NCBI GenBank assembly: GCA_012845835.1 | Contig: JABAKD010000006.1 | Location: 3,420,506-3,484,505, forward strand | From: Undaria pinnatifida | Lineage: Eukaryota; Sar; Phaeophyceae; Laminariales; Alariaceae | Direction of reading: 5' to 3' | Length of the DNA stretch: 64,000 bases | Shown: positions 53,101 to 63,371 of the stretch, piece by piece | Layout: every line of letters starts with the position of its first letter | Numbering within the stretch: the first letter of the stretch is position 1 | The notes under the pieces: model-generated | Database searches by the model: none | Told to the model about the DNA's origin: nothing | What the model saw: the letters and a program-made list of their open reading frames with translations, nothing else | Position numbers and translations under genes: made by a program

Positions 53101-56100
53101 AACGTGTGTAACGGTTCACGTTTTTTTTTTTTACCCCCAAAAGGTGTGCAACGGTTTCGTAAAATTCACCAACGGTGTATAACCGGTAGTTATCGCTAAA
53201 CGGTTCGCCAAACGACGTGTAACGGTTGTCGTGTTACCGGTGATAACCCAATAGCCAAACGGTGTGTAACGGTTTCCATACATGAAGGCAAACAGTGTGC
53301 AGCGGTTTCGTGGACATATCAACAAACGGTGTGTAACGGTTTTTTCGTGCTTGCCGTCAAGCAAGCGATACGTAACGGTGTTCGAATGAATCACCAAGTG
53401 GTGTGTAACTGCTGTTTCCGGTCTGACAGTTTTCGTGGTTGTCGCCAAACAAGGTGTAACGGCTTTCGTTTATATTGTCAACCGGTATGTAACGTGTAAC
53501 GGCTCATGGGCTCATCACCAAAAAGTATGTAACGGCTCCGTATCTATCGCCAGACGGTGTTAATCAGTTAACGTTTTATCATGAAACGGTGTACCGGTAT
53601 AACGCTTGTCGCATTTATCGTGTAACGGTTTCCGATTTGGAACGGTTGTCGTAATTTCCGCCAAAAAAAGTGTAACTTTTTTCGTGTATGTCATTCAACG
53701 GTGTGTAACGGTTTTAGTATATGTCACCAAACGTGTGTAACGGCTGACGTATTTGTCGCCAAACGATGTGTAACGGTTAACGTATGTATCGCCAAACGGT
53801 GTGTGATGATTTTAGCATGTATCGCCGAACGTGTGTAACGGTTAACTTCATAGCCAAACGGTGGGAAACGGTTTCGTATTAGTCAACAAACGGCGCGGAA
53901 CGGTTAATTCGTGCTTGTTGCCAAATGGCACGTAACGGTGTTCATATGATATTAAACACCAAATGGTGAGATACTGTTTCCGGTATGTAACGGTCTTCGT
54001 ATTTGTCGCCAAACAGGGTGTAACGGGTTTCGTGTATATCGCCAAACGGTGTAACGGATATCGTCTGTATCACCAAACGGTGTGTAACGGTTGTCGTAGT
54101 TGTCGCCAAATGGCGTGTAACGTTTTCGTACGTCACAACGGTGTGTCACACGGTTGTCGTAGCGATAGCCAAATGATGTGTATCGGTAATCATATTTGTC
54201 GGGAACCGTTTTCCGGCGTGAAACGGCTTGCGTAAGTGAAGGCAAACGTTTGTAACGTTTTCGAATAGACCACGTGCGGTAATGCGTAAAAAACAGAAGA
54301 AAAAAAAGCGAAGGGAGCACAGGTACTTTCCACACTGAATTCAAAAATGAACGATCGCGCTCCCGAGTCAAGCCAGTCGCGCACGTACGGCAGGTCTGTG
54401 CAGCGACAGATATCAGAGAAGAGGGACTATGTTGCGGACTACCGCCGTACTCTTCTGTGGTGCTCTACCACCGTCGCATCTGCAAACCACAAAGTCCGAT
54501 AACCAACGTCAAGAAGGGGGGCTACGCACGTGCCGGTCGCCTATTGCTGCAGCTTGCGTGTTTGCCACCTCTTCAGTCAAACGGACAGCAGAAAGCGCTG
54601 GAGCAAGCCTAGTGCACAACTTGAGGGATTTGCAAACCAAGTTCACATCAACCTGCAGCTACCCCCAGTTATGATGTCCGATCAACTCGAGGTGCGAACA
54701 AACCGCCGAATATTGGGCAAGGGGCCATGGTAGAGGGAGGGGATCACAGCCGAGTGTACCAAGTAACGAGGGATGGTCATGACTCGGCAAGCGTGGACAA
54801 TGAGGAGGAGTGGGTGCTGCGAAAAATAAGGCTGCGGATCTGGTGATTTTAAAAAAGGGGGTCTTCCACACGGCAATGGCGTTTTCGACGCGGGGGAGTT
54901 TCAAACATTTTTTCTTCCTGCCGACGCTGACACTTTCGGTGTCGTGTCCAGCTTGGCACACTACAACTGCGTGAGCTTGCTTGTGAGGGCTGCCCCACCG
55001 ACCGGTTGCTACAGTAGTTCTTTAACCCTGTCTCGACCCACTCCCAAATTCATTGGCTGGGGTTCGGCTTTTGACGTTGATGACAAACACGAAAACCGCT
55101 GCACACCGTTTGGCGATGAATACAAAATCCGTTACACCCCATTTGGCGCCAGATATTGCTCGAAAACCGTTGCATACGCGACACCGTTACACATCATTTG
55201 GATATAAATACGAAAACCGTTACATACCGGAAAACGTTACACAACACTTGGTAATACATACGAAAACCGTTGCACATCGTTTGGGGACTACTACCAAAAA
55301 TATTATAAACCGTTGGGTGATAAACAAAAAAAAAAGGAAAAAACCGTTACACACAGTTTGGGGTTAAATGCCAAAACCGTTACACCATTTAGTAACAAAT
55401 TCGAAAACAGCTGTACGTTGCACGCCGTTTGGCCATACAGAAACCGTTACACCCCATTTACGGCCAAATACTGCTCGAAAACCATTGCATACGCAAAACC
55501 GTTACACATCATTGGATAAATGTGAAAACCGTTACATGCCGTTTTGTGACAACCACGAAAACCGTTACATACCGGAAACCGATACACACCACTTGGTAAT
55601 ACATACGAAAACCTTTGCACACCGTTTGATGAAAAACACGAAAACCGTTACACACCGCATGATGAAAAATACGAAAACGGTGACACCGTTTGGGGTTAAA
55701 TACCAAAACCGTTACACCATTTGCTCACAAATACGAAAACCGCTGCACGCCGTTTGGCGATGTATACAGAAGCCGTTACACCACATTTGGCGCCAAAATA
55801 ATGCTCGAAAACAATTGCATACGTGAAACCGTTACATATCATTGGAAACTGGAATACAACTACGAAAACCGTTACATATCATTGGAAACTAGAATATAAT
55901 ACGAAAACCGTTACATACCGTTTGGTGACAATCACGGAAACCGTTACATACCGGATACCGTTACACACCATTTGGCAGTAAGTAAGAAAAACGTTGCACA
56001 CCGTTTGGCAACTACTTCGAAAACCGTAATACACCGTTGCGTTATAAACAAGAAGCCGTCACATACCGTTTGGCGATGACTACCAAAACCGCTACCCACC

Positions 56101-57006
56101 CTTCGATGAAAATACAAGCAAAAAAAAACATTACACATCACCATTACACACCAACTGGGGTTAAATACCAAAACCCTTAAACCAGTTGGTGACAACATAC
56201 GAAAACCGCTGCACGCCGTTTGGCGATGTATACAGAAACCGTTACACCCCATTTGGCGCCAAATAATGTTCGAAAACCGTTACATACGCGAAACCGTTAC
56301 ACAGCATCTGGATATAACAAACGAAAACCGTTAGATAACGTTTGGTGACAATCACGAAACTCCTTCCATACCGTAAACCGTCACACACCGTTTGGCGATG
56401 ACTAGGAAAACCATTACACACCGATTGATGAAAAAAACAAAAACCGTTGCAGGGGTTAAATACCAAAACCGGTACACCATTTGGCGGCAAATAAGAAAGC
56501 CGCTGCCCGCCGTTTGGCGATATATACAAAAGCCGTTACACCCCATTTGGCGTCAAATAATATAAGAAAACCGTTGTACGCCCGCAACCTTTTACATACC
56601 ATATGGAAATAAATACAAGAACCATTACGCACCGTTTGGTGACAATCCCGAAAACCGTTACACACCATTCGATAATGAATAAGAAAACCATTATACACCC
56701 TTGGGTTACAAACAAGAAAACCGTTACACACCGTGTGGCAATCACTAGGAAAACCGTTACACGCCGTTTAATGAAAAATACGAAAAACCGTTACACAACG
56801 CTTGGCATTTAATACCAAAACCGTTACACCATTTGGTGACAAATACCGACCGAGAACTTCCGCGCTTTCTCACATGCTGCTGCTTCCTGCCGTCGGAAGC
56901 TAGGTAGGAGCGAGGCCTGCGCCCCATCTGTCTTCTTTTCGTTCGCTTGCCAGAACCGCCATCCTGCGGCACCGTCGCTCGGTGCTTCGGGGTCACCCTC
57001 TTCTGC
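44190..57006 (-). CDS. SFT2: SFT2-family vesicle transport membrane protein, five exons, first exon missing
   Basis: Exons in transcript order: 57006-56874, 52078-52026, 51300-51151, 46077-45875, 44235-44190. Phases close at every join, giving 194 residues plus stop without the start exon. SFT2 proteins are small four-helix membrane proteins of the Golgi/endosome retrograde fusion machinery. The sequence shows a soluble N-terminal region (GWRFWQ, SLLPSF), then MSYQQRFKGF before helix 1. Next come LRPHKFALTFTLGS before helix 2, ARDRLPFSLAY before helix 3, and WYFLSFVPGGSQGM after helix 4; all are family hallmarks. The last exon (Cys-rich tail KRFCRRCCYRC) is least certain. If it is wrong, translation would stop at the TGA at 45871-45873. 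The start codon should lie above 57006 and was not found. Introns hold a Copia element and a giant inverted satellite. Confidence 0.82.
44320..45060. repeat. Diverged GGTCAAACCGCGG-containing repeats
   Basis: Blocks such as GCGGTCAAACCGCGG recur at 44784, 44980 and, in diverged form, 44660 and 44827. GACGGTGGTGACGG / GACGGTAGTGGCGG partners accompany them. Apparently an old tandem repeat of irregular period in the last SFT2 intron; no gene is supported. Confidence 0.45.
45418..45790 (-). pseudogene. Two decayed copies of the 3' part of SFT2 exon 45875-46077
   Basis: The + strand sequence CTGAGGAAGTACCACGCCAG at 45440 and CTGACGAACTCCCACGCCAG at 45701 repeat 45905-45925. The second continues through the ACACCACCACATTGGGTACC block. 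Both lie downstream of the exon in transcript order, with donor-side sequence alongside. Confidence 0.65.
45604..45668 (+). mobile_element. LINE 3' terminal stub, about 65 bp
   Basis: It matches only the last 60 bp of the LINE at 9060-10501 (GGATGCGT, TGGTCGATG, AAGGCAAGCAACAAACGAG, C-rich end). It lies between two SFT2 exon copies. Confidence 0.6.
46274..46600 (-). pseudogene. Three decayed copies of the 5' part of SFT2 exon 45875-46077
   Basis: GACGAGGCAAGCGTGCAGAC occurs at 46277 and 46371, and both run through GGAAAGCGATCTCGCG as in 45980-46050. The second reaches a copy of the exon start and acceptor (TGTCCCTGGTTAGC, 46468). A third piece with TGTCCCTGATTAGC is at 46580. All lie upstream of the functional exon in transcript order. 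Confidence 0.7.
47258..47417 (-). repeat. Dispersed repeat family B, left half, split by Copia
   Basis: This is the inverse of the right part of the family B unit at 3290-3452: GAGGCTGTGGCATAGTA, TTGCCGTCTTTGGAAG, GGTGCGCAAGTCCG. The other half resumes at 50921-51075. The continuity shows the Copia element inserted into a pre-existing repeat. Confidence 0.65.
47418..47666 (+). repeat. 5' LTR of the Copia element
   Basis: Begins TG and ends CA. It aligns with 50704-50920 apart from about 15-20 substitutions counted by eye and one tandem duplication of about 30 bp. Confidence 0.85.
47671..48820 (+). pseudogene. Copia Gag, frameshifted
   Basis: The first open frame (47671-48078) has a Gag-like start with PFRKGYSPFNGDLNQYHGW. 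It stops at a TAG, and homologous reading continues in another frame from 48093 (QELHDQLANLQV, RALPDSQYESLK). A third frame (48338-48820) is Arg/Asn-rich with a degenerate zinc-knuckle-like Cys/His cluster near its end. The multiple shifts indicate a dead gene. Confidence 0.7.
48960..49416 (+). pseudogene. Copia aspartic protease remnant
   Basis: It contains FIDTAASNHMVP, corresponding to the family's D-S/T-G/A active-site motif followed by HM, and ILPNLGASVFSVGALNEKG, the conserved downstream strand. The expected integrase zinc finger does not follow, and the frame ends at 49416. Confidence 0.7.
49371..50156 (+). other. Unrecognised acidic open frame inside the Copia element
   Basis: A 261-codon open frame overlaps the protease end and occupies the space where integrase and RT should be. 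It has two copies of a segment with HGSAELATGKG / HGSAELVTGKG (49634-49720) and three tandem units of about 30 bp giving STEDT-EE repeats (49868-49955). I recognise no domain. It may be acquired or decayed sequence; expression is unknown. Confidence 0.35.
50295..50504 (+). pseudogene. Copia RNase H C-terminal fragment
   Basis: The open frame reads ARHMDVKCYHIRSF, then GIQKADILTKCLGAQKF. These match the end of Copia polyproteins (H-ID-KYH-IR and ADILTK-LG). The upstream RT and most of RNase H are missing. Confidence 0.75.
50704..50920 (+). repeat. 3' LTR of the Copia element
   Basis: Same sequence as the 5' LTR, with the first T changed to C and a single copy of the ACAGGCAGCTTCGA block. Ends AACA. 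Confidence 0.85.
50921..51075 (-). repeat. Dispersed repeat family B, right half, split by Copia
   Basis: The inverse of 3130-3290: CACTCTTCATGCGAC, CACGGCGCTTTGTCGCGCTT, CATGGTAGGGATGCGAG. It starts directly after the Copia target duplication. Confidence 0.75.
51680..52025 (-). pseudogene. Tandem decayed copies of the donor end of SFT2 exon 52026-52078
   Basis: GAAACGCCTCCGCTGTATCACCTC (51690), GACACGCCCGCTCTGGGTTA (51810), CGCTTCAGTTGTATCACCTC (51907) and GAAACGCCTCTGCTGGGTCACCTT (52006, the real donor) form a series of about 100 bp units. Only the last is attached to the intact exon; the others lie downstream in transcript order. Confidence 0.55.
52252..54258. repeat. Satellite arm 1, about 33-bp units
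   Basis: About 2 kb of diverged units with the core CGCCAAACGGTGTGTAACGG followed by TTTTCGTATTT-type spacer. This orientation is the inverse of the arm at 55078-56848. Tyr/Thr-rich or Cys/Phe-rich frames are artefacts. Lies within the SFT2 intron 52079-56873. Confidence 0.95.
54259..55077. other. Unique core between inverted satellite arms
   Basis: About 820 bp without satellite units, no recognisable gene, and short frames only. It would be the loop if the arms paired. Confidence 0.7.
55078..56848. repeat. Satellite arm 2, inverted relative to arm 1
   Basis: About 1.8 kb of units reading CGAAAACCGTTACACACCGT then TTGGCGATAAATAC. These are the reverse complement of arm 1 units. The arm stops about 25 bp before the donor of SFT2 exon 56874-57006. 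Confidence 0.95.
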
Positions 57007-60000
57007 CTGGGCAGGTTAAGGTGGGCTTGGGTTAGGGTGGTGGGGGTGTGTGCGTGTGTGGAGCAGCCGTACTCGCAGGTGTTGCTCACATTGCCGCTAC
57101 TGTATTGTTTCTGATATGCCAGGTATCTCGTACCATGTAATCAAAAGGGCATCAAAATCAGACCCGTACTACAGCAGTATGGAAACCCCAACAATGGCTT
57201 CTTGTAGTTGCTGCTGATGGAGACGCTGGTGGGTGGGTGGGCGCGGGGAGGGGGGGCAGTTAGGTGTTTGCTGTTGTTATCGCTGTCATCGTTGTCGCTG
57301 TTGCGGCCGTTTGTCCTCCATTATTCTGCTATTCCCAATCCTGCCTACTCGTGCGAGATGCGGTAAACACCTCACACCCACGCTTCGTGCTGCGATTCTT
57401 CCTGTAGAGAACACAAGCCCTGCTGCCACAAACATGATTATAAGCTGACCTTCGTGAAATCGCCTTGTTCACCCTTGTACTAACTAGAGCTAAGGGGAGT
57501 CATCGACCAATATTCTTCATGAAGATATCGATAATCTGTAGCACGAGGGATCGAATCGTCGCACACAGCTAGCAGGAGCGAGTTTCGACGAAATGCTCCA
57601 TTTCACAGCTGACAGGTATTTCATGTTTTCATTTTTTTTACTGAAACATACAGAGATTCCTCAACGACATAACCTGATACCAAAAAAGACCTCGGCCTGG
57701 ATCCTACCGATACCCATTTCCCCAACCAAAAACGCCTCCCGCGCCACTGCTACTGCGACTTCTATCGACATCATGTTGTACACGAAAAAAATGTGGTCTG
57801 CTCGTTTCATACGAAGAACTCACGGCTGACGTCCTTGAAATATTCTTAAAAAATACTCAGTATGATAGATCGGGACTGATCATCCCGTAGTAGCATATCA
57901 TGCAGCTTTCAAAGATTAGTGTAGACCCCTACTTAATCGAACTCACAGCTGACGTGTTTAGAACAATACTAAATACAGCATACTTTTTAACGTAAACTTG
58001 AAAAAAAAATCAAACGTACTGCCTGTACTGGATTCCAGAACGAACAATTACGCCGGTACTCCATCGAAAAAAGGGGGCGGAAAAGAACAAAAAAATACAA
58101 CACAGAAACAAAGCAGAAAGCTCGATCTTCATTTCTCTCTCGACTTTCCATTTCCATATGAAAGGTACATCCTCATATGCTGGTGTTCACGTTCCTGTTT
58201 TGATGAATCTCACTTTGCCTTTTCATCTTCTGGACAAGCCGTAGTCACGGGTGGGTGTCGTCTCGTTCCCCACCCGGTACGTGCCTTCATTTGTATCGCG
58301 CAGAGTATTCAGAATTTCCCTTGCTTATAGATTTTTAACGATTTTTGCTGGCTAATGCTCTCGCGCTTTCGGCAACGGAAGAAGACACAAGCAAAAAAAC
58401 CTGCGCGAATAATAGCATGCACCACCTGAGAACCAGGTAATGATCCCTCATAACCCCGAACCCACCCAGCTTGGGAATTATTGTCGCCTATGATACTCAT
58501 TACTCACGCACACCGGTATCTAGTCGGCAACGCTAACAGCACCGTCGACGAGATGTGGCATTGGTCGCCCCCCAAAAAGCCGTTGGCTGTCAGTGGAAAC
58601 CCTCAGACAATGCTTCCGAGCAATGACGCTATTAATAGGAGACCTGTTCATCAAGGAAAAACGTGCATGCCACCAAGAGTGCAGGCTCGACTGTTCCCCA
58701 CTAAAGTCTAGTATTTTGGCCTCCGTAAGGGGAAGTTGTTGCCTGTCAAGGGATGAACGCTGCCTCTTGACATATTTGCTTCTCTGTGAGGGACACCAAA
58801 ACACAAAAAAACACAAACCACAAAATACCGATTGAACGTACGTCGAATTTTGCTTCTTAGGGGGCGCGGAGCAGCTGCAAGCTGCATGGCTGCATCCTCT
58901 ACTGGGATGACAGAAGACACGGTTGTGCAAAGGATACCACCGAAAAAGCTCGTATTACACAGGACTGTGGGTTAGCTGGGCTTCATGGCTAATAAAAGTG
59001 AGGCTCACGGAGGGTTACGGTTATCTACTGACTCTGTCTGCGGCGAGCAGCTTCTAGTTCAGCGGCGGGGACATGGGAATATACATCAAGGCAACTGATG
59101 CGGAGACGGAGACGGAAACGGAGATACAGGGTGCCTACCGCTGCTACTAATAAGAGGTACGAGTACCACCGCTGCGCGTGCATGCGATGATACCCGGTGT
59201 TGCCGCTATTCCAGGACGCCTTGGGTAAGTAGTGATGGGTGCTGCGTGCTGAGCGCAGAGGTACAGACGTACCAACCTTCCGCGCAGGTAAATAATTGGC
59301 CGCCAGCACCTGTTTCAGTACGCCCGCACGCACAACGCCTACACCATGCGCCACCGACTACCATCGGAAAGAGGGACGTAGCTTCTAATGCCGAGCGGCG
59401 GAAACAGGGAAGGTACACACCAGCAACTGCTGTCGAGCCTAGGCGTGCCCGCAGCTATGTACCACCGCGCTGAGCTTGCGTGCTGCTGCGGCTGCCGCCG
59501 CTATTCCAACACTTGGCCGCAAAGATGCCAGAGGAGACGACAGCAGTTTTACGTGCCATCAGTTACAACGTTCTCAAAAAGGATATCCACATTTTGTACA
59601 CTAAACCTGGTATATTACGTCCAGACCAAAGTCGGTCACAGACCATCTGGCGTAAAACCACGTCTGTCTCCTGGCATCTTTGCTGGATAGGCCTGATTGA
59701 GGTCACCCGATATCCCAAAGCCAAACTCCCCGAGCCCTGACTTCATATCGCCTCACCTCCTTGGAGTCTTGCATGTCCGTGTACCACTGTCCGAAGCCTG
59801 TTGAGGCCTTCGTACCCCCAACTCCGAGCCCGGTCAACCCCTGCATCATGGTTTTTTATCGTATTTGCTGCTGTTTTTGCGATAGAGGAGCGGGTAAAGT
59901 AAGCAAAGCTTCGCCGATCGGGCCCTGTAATGAATGCACTTGCTTCCTCGCCCGTTCCTGACGTGTTATGTAGGTTTCTAGTGTCGCTCCTTTACTGCTT

Positions 60001-62340
60001 AGTTCCCAGCTGAGTGCCAGGCCTTCCTTAGAACAGCTTCTTTCTTCGAGAATAACTCAACACTCCCAACACTCTAGCGCTCAAGGAGGGTTTCTAACAT
60101 GTTCGCGGGGATTTGTTTTTCGGGGACGTTTCGAGTGAGTTTCACGCCAGGCTGAGTGGATCGAGCAACACCTCTCACGGACAGCCGCTGTTTCAGAAGG
60201 TATGACCCATTTCCCGCCCTGTCTGCGCCGAAGCGTGTTGAAGGTACATATAGTGATGTGTTGCTCAACCGTCCATCTTCGGAAGGGGGCGTTGGTCGAT
60301 AATATGACCCGGGCAACCCGAGCGAGTTTTCGTAAAATGCGAAACACCTCCAAAATGCTCGTCGTGCTGAGAATACTGCCCGTGGGCACGGAGGTACTCC
60401 GTGCTATTGCTAGTACTCTGATACTGCATGCTGGGATGCGACTTCATAACGCAGCCGTGCAACGGGCCTTGCTGGTGGTGCGTCTCTGGCATGCCTCCCG
60501 ACCCCGAATATTGTTCACCGGTCAAGGCTTTTTGCGATACACACACAGAAATGCCGTACGAGTAGGTATACCAGGCGCATGATACACCGCACGGCAAGAT
60601 GCCAGCAACAGGAGCTCGACTACCGCCGTAGTCTTGCGCTGCAGTTACTGCTGCTAGGTTGCCCCACTGACTGCCTGTGGTGTACTGCTTGTATCACGGC
60701 AGGTGCTGGTATCTATGTACGGCATACCGACACCTGTCTCTGTGGCTAACAAGCCTGTAGTATAATAACCTCTTACATACCTGTGCGAGCATGTTTGTAC
60801 CATAGGTCCGAGATGTATGAGTAGGTGGAGAACTACGATATACATCAGTCATGCTGGCCCACGATCGCTGGTCAATGTTAATATTAATAGCAAGGACACG
60901 TGTGGTACGGGATGGGACCGTCTCGCCGTCGCAGGCGGATTTTTTTGGGTGTTTCCAACGGACGGATTGGGAAAAGGTTCCCCTTTGTTTACCGCGGGGT
61001 GGGAATGGGACGGGAATGTGGGAAGCCATTTGGTTGACAAGACGGGATAGGAGTCCGCGATTTATTGGTGGGACGGTACGGGACGGGATGAGGGAGCGGG
61101 TCGGGAAATCGGTTGAGAGAATAGTCGGGAAGGTCGGGAATGTGGTTGGAAAATCTGCCGGGGGGTATGGTCGGGAATGCTTGGATTAGTTCCGCGTGAG
61201 CCGCCGAAGCAGACCAACCGGCACCATCCAACTCCACAACTGCCATGCTTGCCATGCCTTGCGCGTGCACAAGGGGGGTGCGTGTGTTTCTACTGTAGTG
61301 TTTTTAGACCTCACAGCTCACATCGCCGCTCACCATTTCCTCCCCCCTCTTTTTTTGAAGTTTTGGAACAGGCAGTGGGAACGTAAGCCAAAGACGGGAA
61401 CGGTCGGGAAATCGCGGTCGGAAACGAAATATTACACGTTTTCTCGTTACCGTTCCCGTCCCGTCCCGACCTTTACCGTGCGTGCCCCTGATTTAATTGT
61501 AGGTACCTATTGCTGTAGACTGCAGCAGGCACGTTTCGCACTTGATGATTTCAGATGTGCTCCCATGTTTTGAAGACAAAAAATATAATACTTGGGGTTA
61601 GGGTTAGTTGTGTTTGACTATTTTGCTGTACCCAAGGGGTTGTTGTTGTTGTTCTCACATTAACTCGCATAATTAAGTCAGTGGTCACAGGACAGGCTCC
61701 AGTCACTCTGGGGCTGAGGAATACCCCAGGGAAAAACACAAACCAAAGGTGGTACACGCATATATCACAGCTGACGCAGTTCATGCCTCCACCAAAAACA
61801 TATAAAGTGAAATCGGGAGTCAGTCTACGATGTGCCAGGTCCATACTGGTGCATACGTCTCACTACTCGCGCCTGGAAAAACCGACTATACCGCTTGCCA
61901 CCCAAGAAAGACTACCACGTATACGAGTATATATTGCACGTATCATAGTACCTATCACTACGCATACGCACGACAGACGCAAGTCAATTGGGAAAAAAGA
62001 AACAAAGAAAAGAAAAGAAGATAAAGGAAAGGAAAGAAAAGACAAGAAAGCGAAAAAATCGAAAAAGGAAAGGAAAGAAAAGAAAAGACAAGACAGAAAG
62101 GGGTAAATATTACTAAGCCCTTTAGAAATGCGCGTACACGCTTAAGAGACAGATTGCGTTGGAATTTGACTAGAGCATTTTGGAATTCCGACTAGACTTA
62201 CATGTGCAGGTTAACCCTTTTCCTATTGTATCATACCTTGAAATGTATCCCGCACTTATTCCAAGAATTTCCCTAAATATAAAAAACGTATGTGCAATTC
62301 GTGCTAAAGGGACCAAGCGGGGTAAAGGGAGCGCAACAGG
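57007..62340. other. Intergenic between SFT2 (-) and mL41 (+), no complete gene seen
   Basis: The missing SFT2 start exon may lie here. Contents: repeated CACAGCTGACGTG-type blocks (57600, 57828, 57947; also 11592), pentamer-rich GTCGGG tracts at 60930-61180, a possible foldback relative at 61380-61495, a SINE-like copy at 61625-61800 and an AAAGG tract at 61995-62100. No other coding support. Confidence 0.5.
61625..61800 (-). mobile_element. SINE-like repeat, inverted copy
   Basis: Inverse of 31945-32110: TGTTGTTCTCACATTAACTC, GGTCACAGGACAGGCTCC, GCATATATCACAGCTGACGC. The (TTG)n on its left corresponds to the AAC tail. Confidence 0.55.
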
Positions 62341-63034
62341 ATGCCGCTCCTGGACAACATCGTCACTGGAGGGGTGCGCATGTCCAAGTATATCTCGAAG
62401 TCTGCCCGAAAACGCATTCCGATGACGTCTAAAATGGGAAACAAGAACTACTACAAGGGAAAGGGAGCGACTAAGGAGGGAACCCTTAACAGCAAAGGTG
62501 CGCCGGCGTCTCCCTGTGTAGAGTTTGACCCACAACAAGCGATTTTTTTTTTTTTCATGTTTTCCGAAAAGTCTGGTGAAATTCGCGTAGTACACACCGA
62601 AAGGGCCCACACTTTGTGCGAATCTACTTGAAGTTCATGTAGTACTCTAAAAACTACCAGCACATGAGCGAGAAAACACGAAACAATACCCCATTTAAGC
62701 GACCAAATTGCGAGTTTTTTGGGTCAAAGCCTGCCCCTGTTTCGCACTTGGCTGCGCGTGAGCACAACGCCACCTGCTCAAAGTCAAACTCTCTGGCTTG
62801 CCTTCGCGTTCGCCGGAACCCCCAGTATGTTACTAGAGCAGAATTTGGCAGTCGCTGAACGCTCAGTCATCTACTAAGTGAGTAGGCACTGACTATTGCC
62901 TAATTTTCTTGCTTGGTTGATTGCTCGCTCGCTTTTCGCCAGGTCGCTTCATCGTCGACCCTGCAAGGCGATTGGAGATCGTCGCTCCAGACCTCAACGG
63001 CTTCAAGGTAAACCGTACGCATGCCGCGTGCTAG
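62341..63034 (+). CDS. MRPL41: Mitochondrial large-subunit ribosomal protein mL41 (bL41m), two exons
   Basis: Exons 62341-62497 and 62943-63034 join in phase (G|GT completes Gly) into 82 residues plus TAG. mL41 is a small mitochondria-specific protein of the large ribosomal subunit. The sequence shows the basic family core RKRIPMTSKMGNKNYYKGKG, then TKEGTLNSKG, then RFIVDPARRLEIVAPDLNGF, matching the conserved R-K-T-SKRGNK-(F/Y)YKG and VPDL-GFK motifs. Length is close to plant relatives. The ATG at 62341 gives the short MP-start usual in the family. One doubt: most relatives continue GFK with LKPYV, and AAG|GTAAAC at 63007 is a possible donor. The true C-terminus may therefore lie in a third exon beyond the window. 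Confidence 0.85.
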
Positions 63035-63099
63035 CTGCGAGAGAGGTGTATCACTTTTTGGACAAGGCGTTTACTGACGGAACTTAACCAATTTCCAAC

Positions 63100-63356
63100 T
63101 CCTAAATTTTCCTAGTCTAACTCCCAAGTGTTTTGTCTCAATGTTGGAAGTGCGGTGCTAAAAGGGTTAGTGGACTACCCTGTATCGCTGGAATACCGTC
63201 GTGTTTTAAGGTGTTGGTTATATACCTACTCCATGGGATTTTTCGTCGGGTTATTTTTTTGGCATCTTCTCAAGAGCGGTTTTTGACCGTGGCATAAAGC
63301 TCCTGAAACGAGGAGCCTCATAAAAAGAATTGTGCGCGTGCTAGCGTAGCATGCAC
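63100..63356 (+). repeat. Dispersed repeat family A, 3' part
   Basis: TACCTACTCCATGGGATTTT, TCGTCGGGTTA, AAGCTCCTGAAACGAGGAGC and GCGTAGCATGCAC follow the family order. Confidence 0.6.
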
Positions 63357-63371
63357 TCAAAGCATCCCGTA

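Noticed and set aside
52252-56848. CRISPR-like array
   Set aside because: Units are diverged, spacers are repeat-derived and of uneven length, the host is eukaryotic, and the arms are inverted; it is a satellite.
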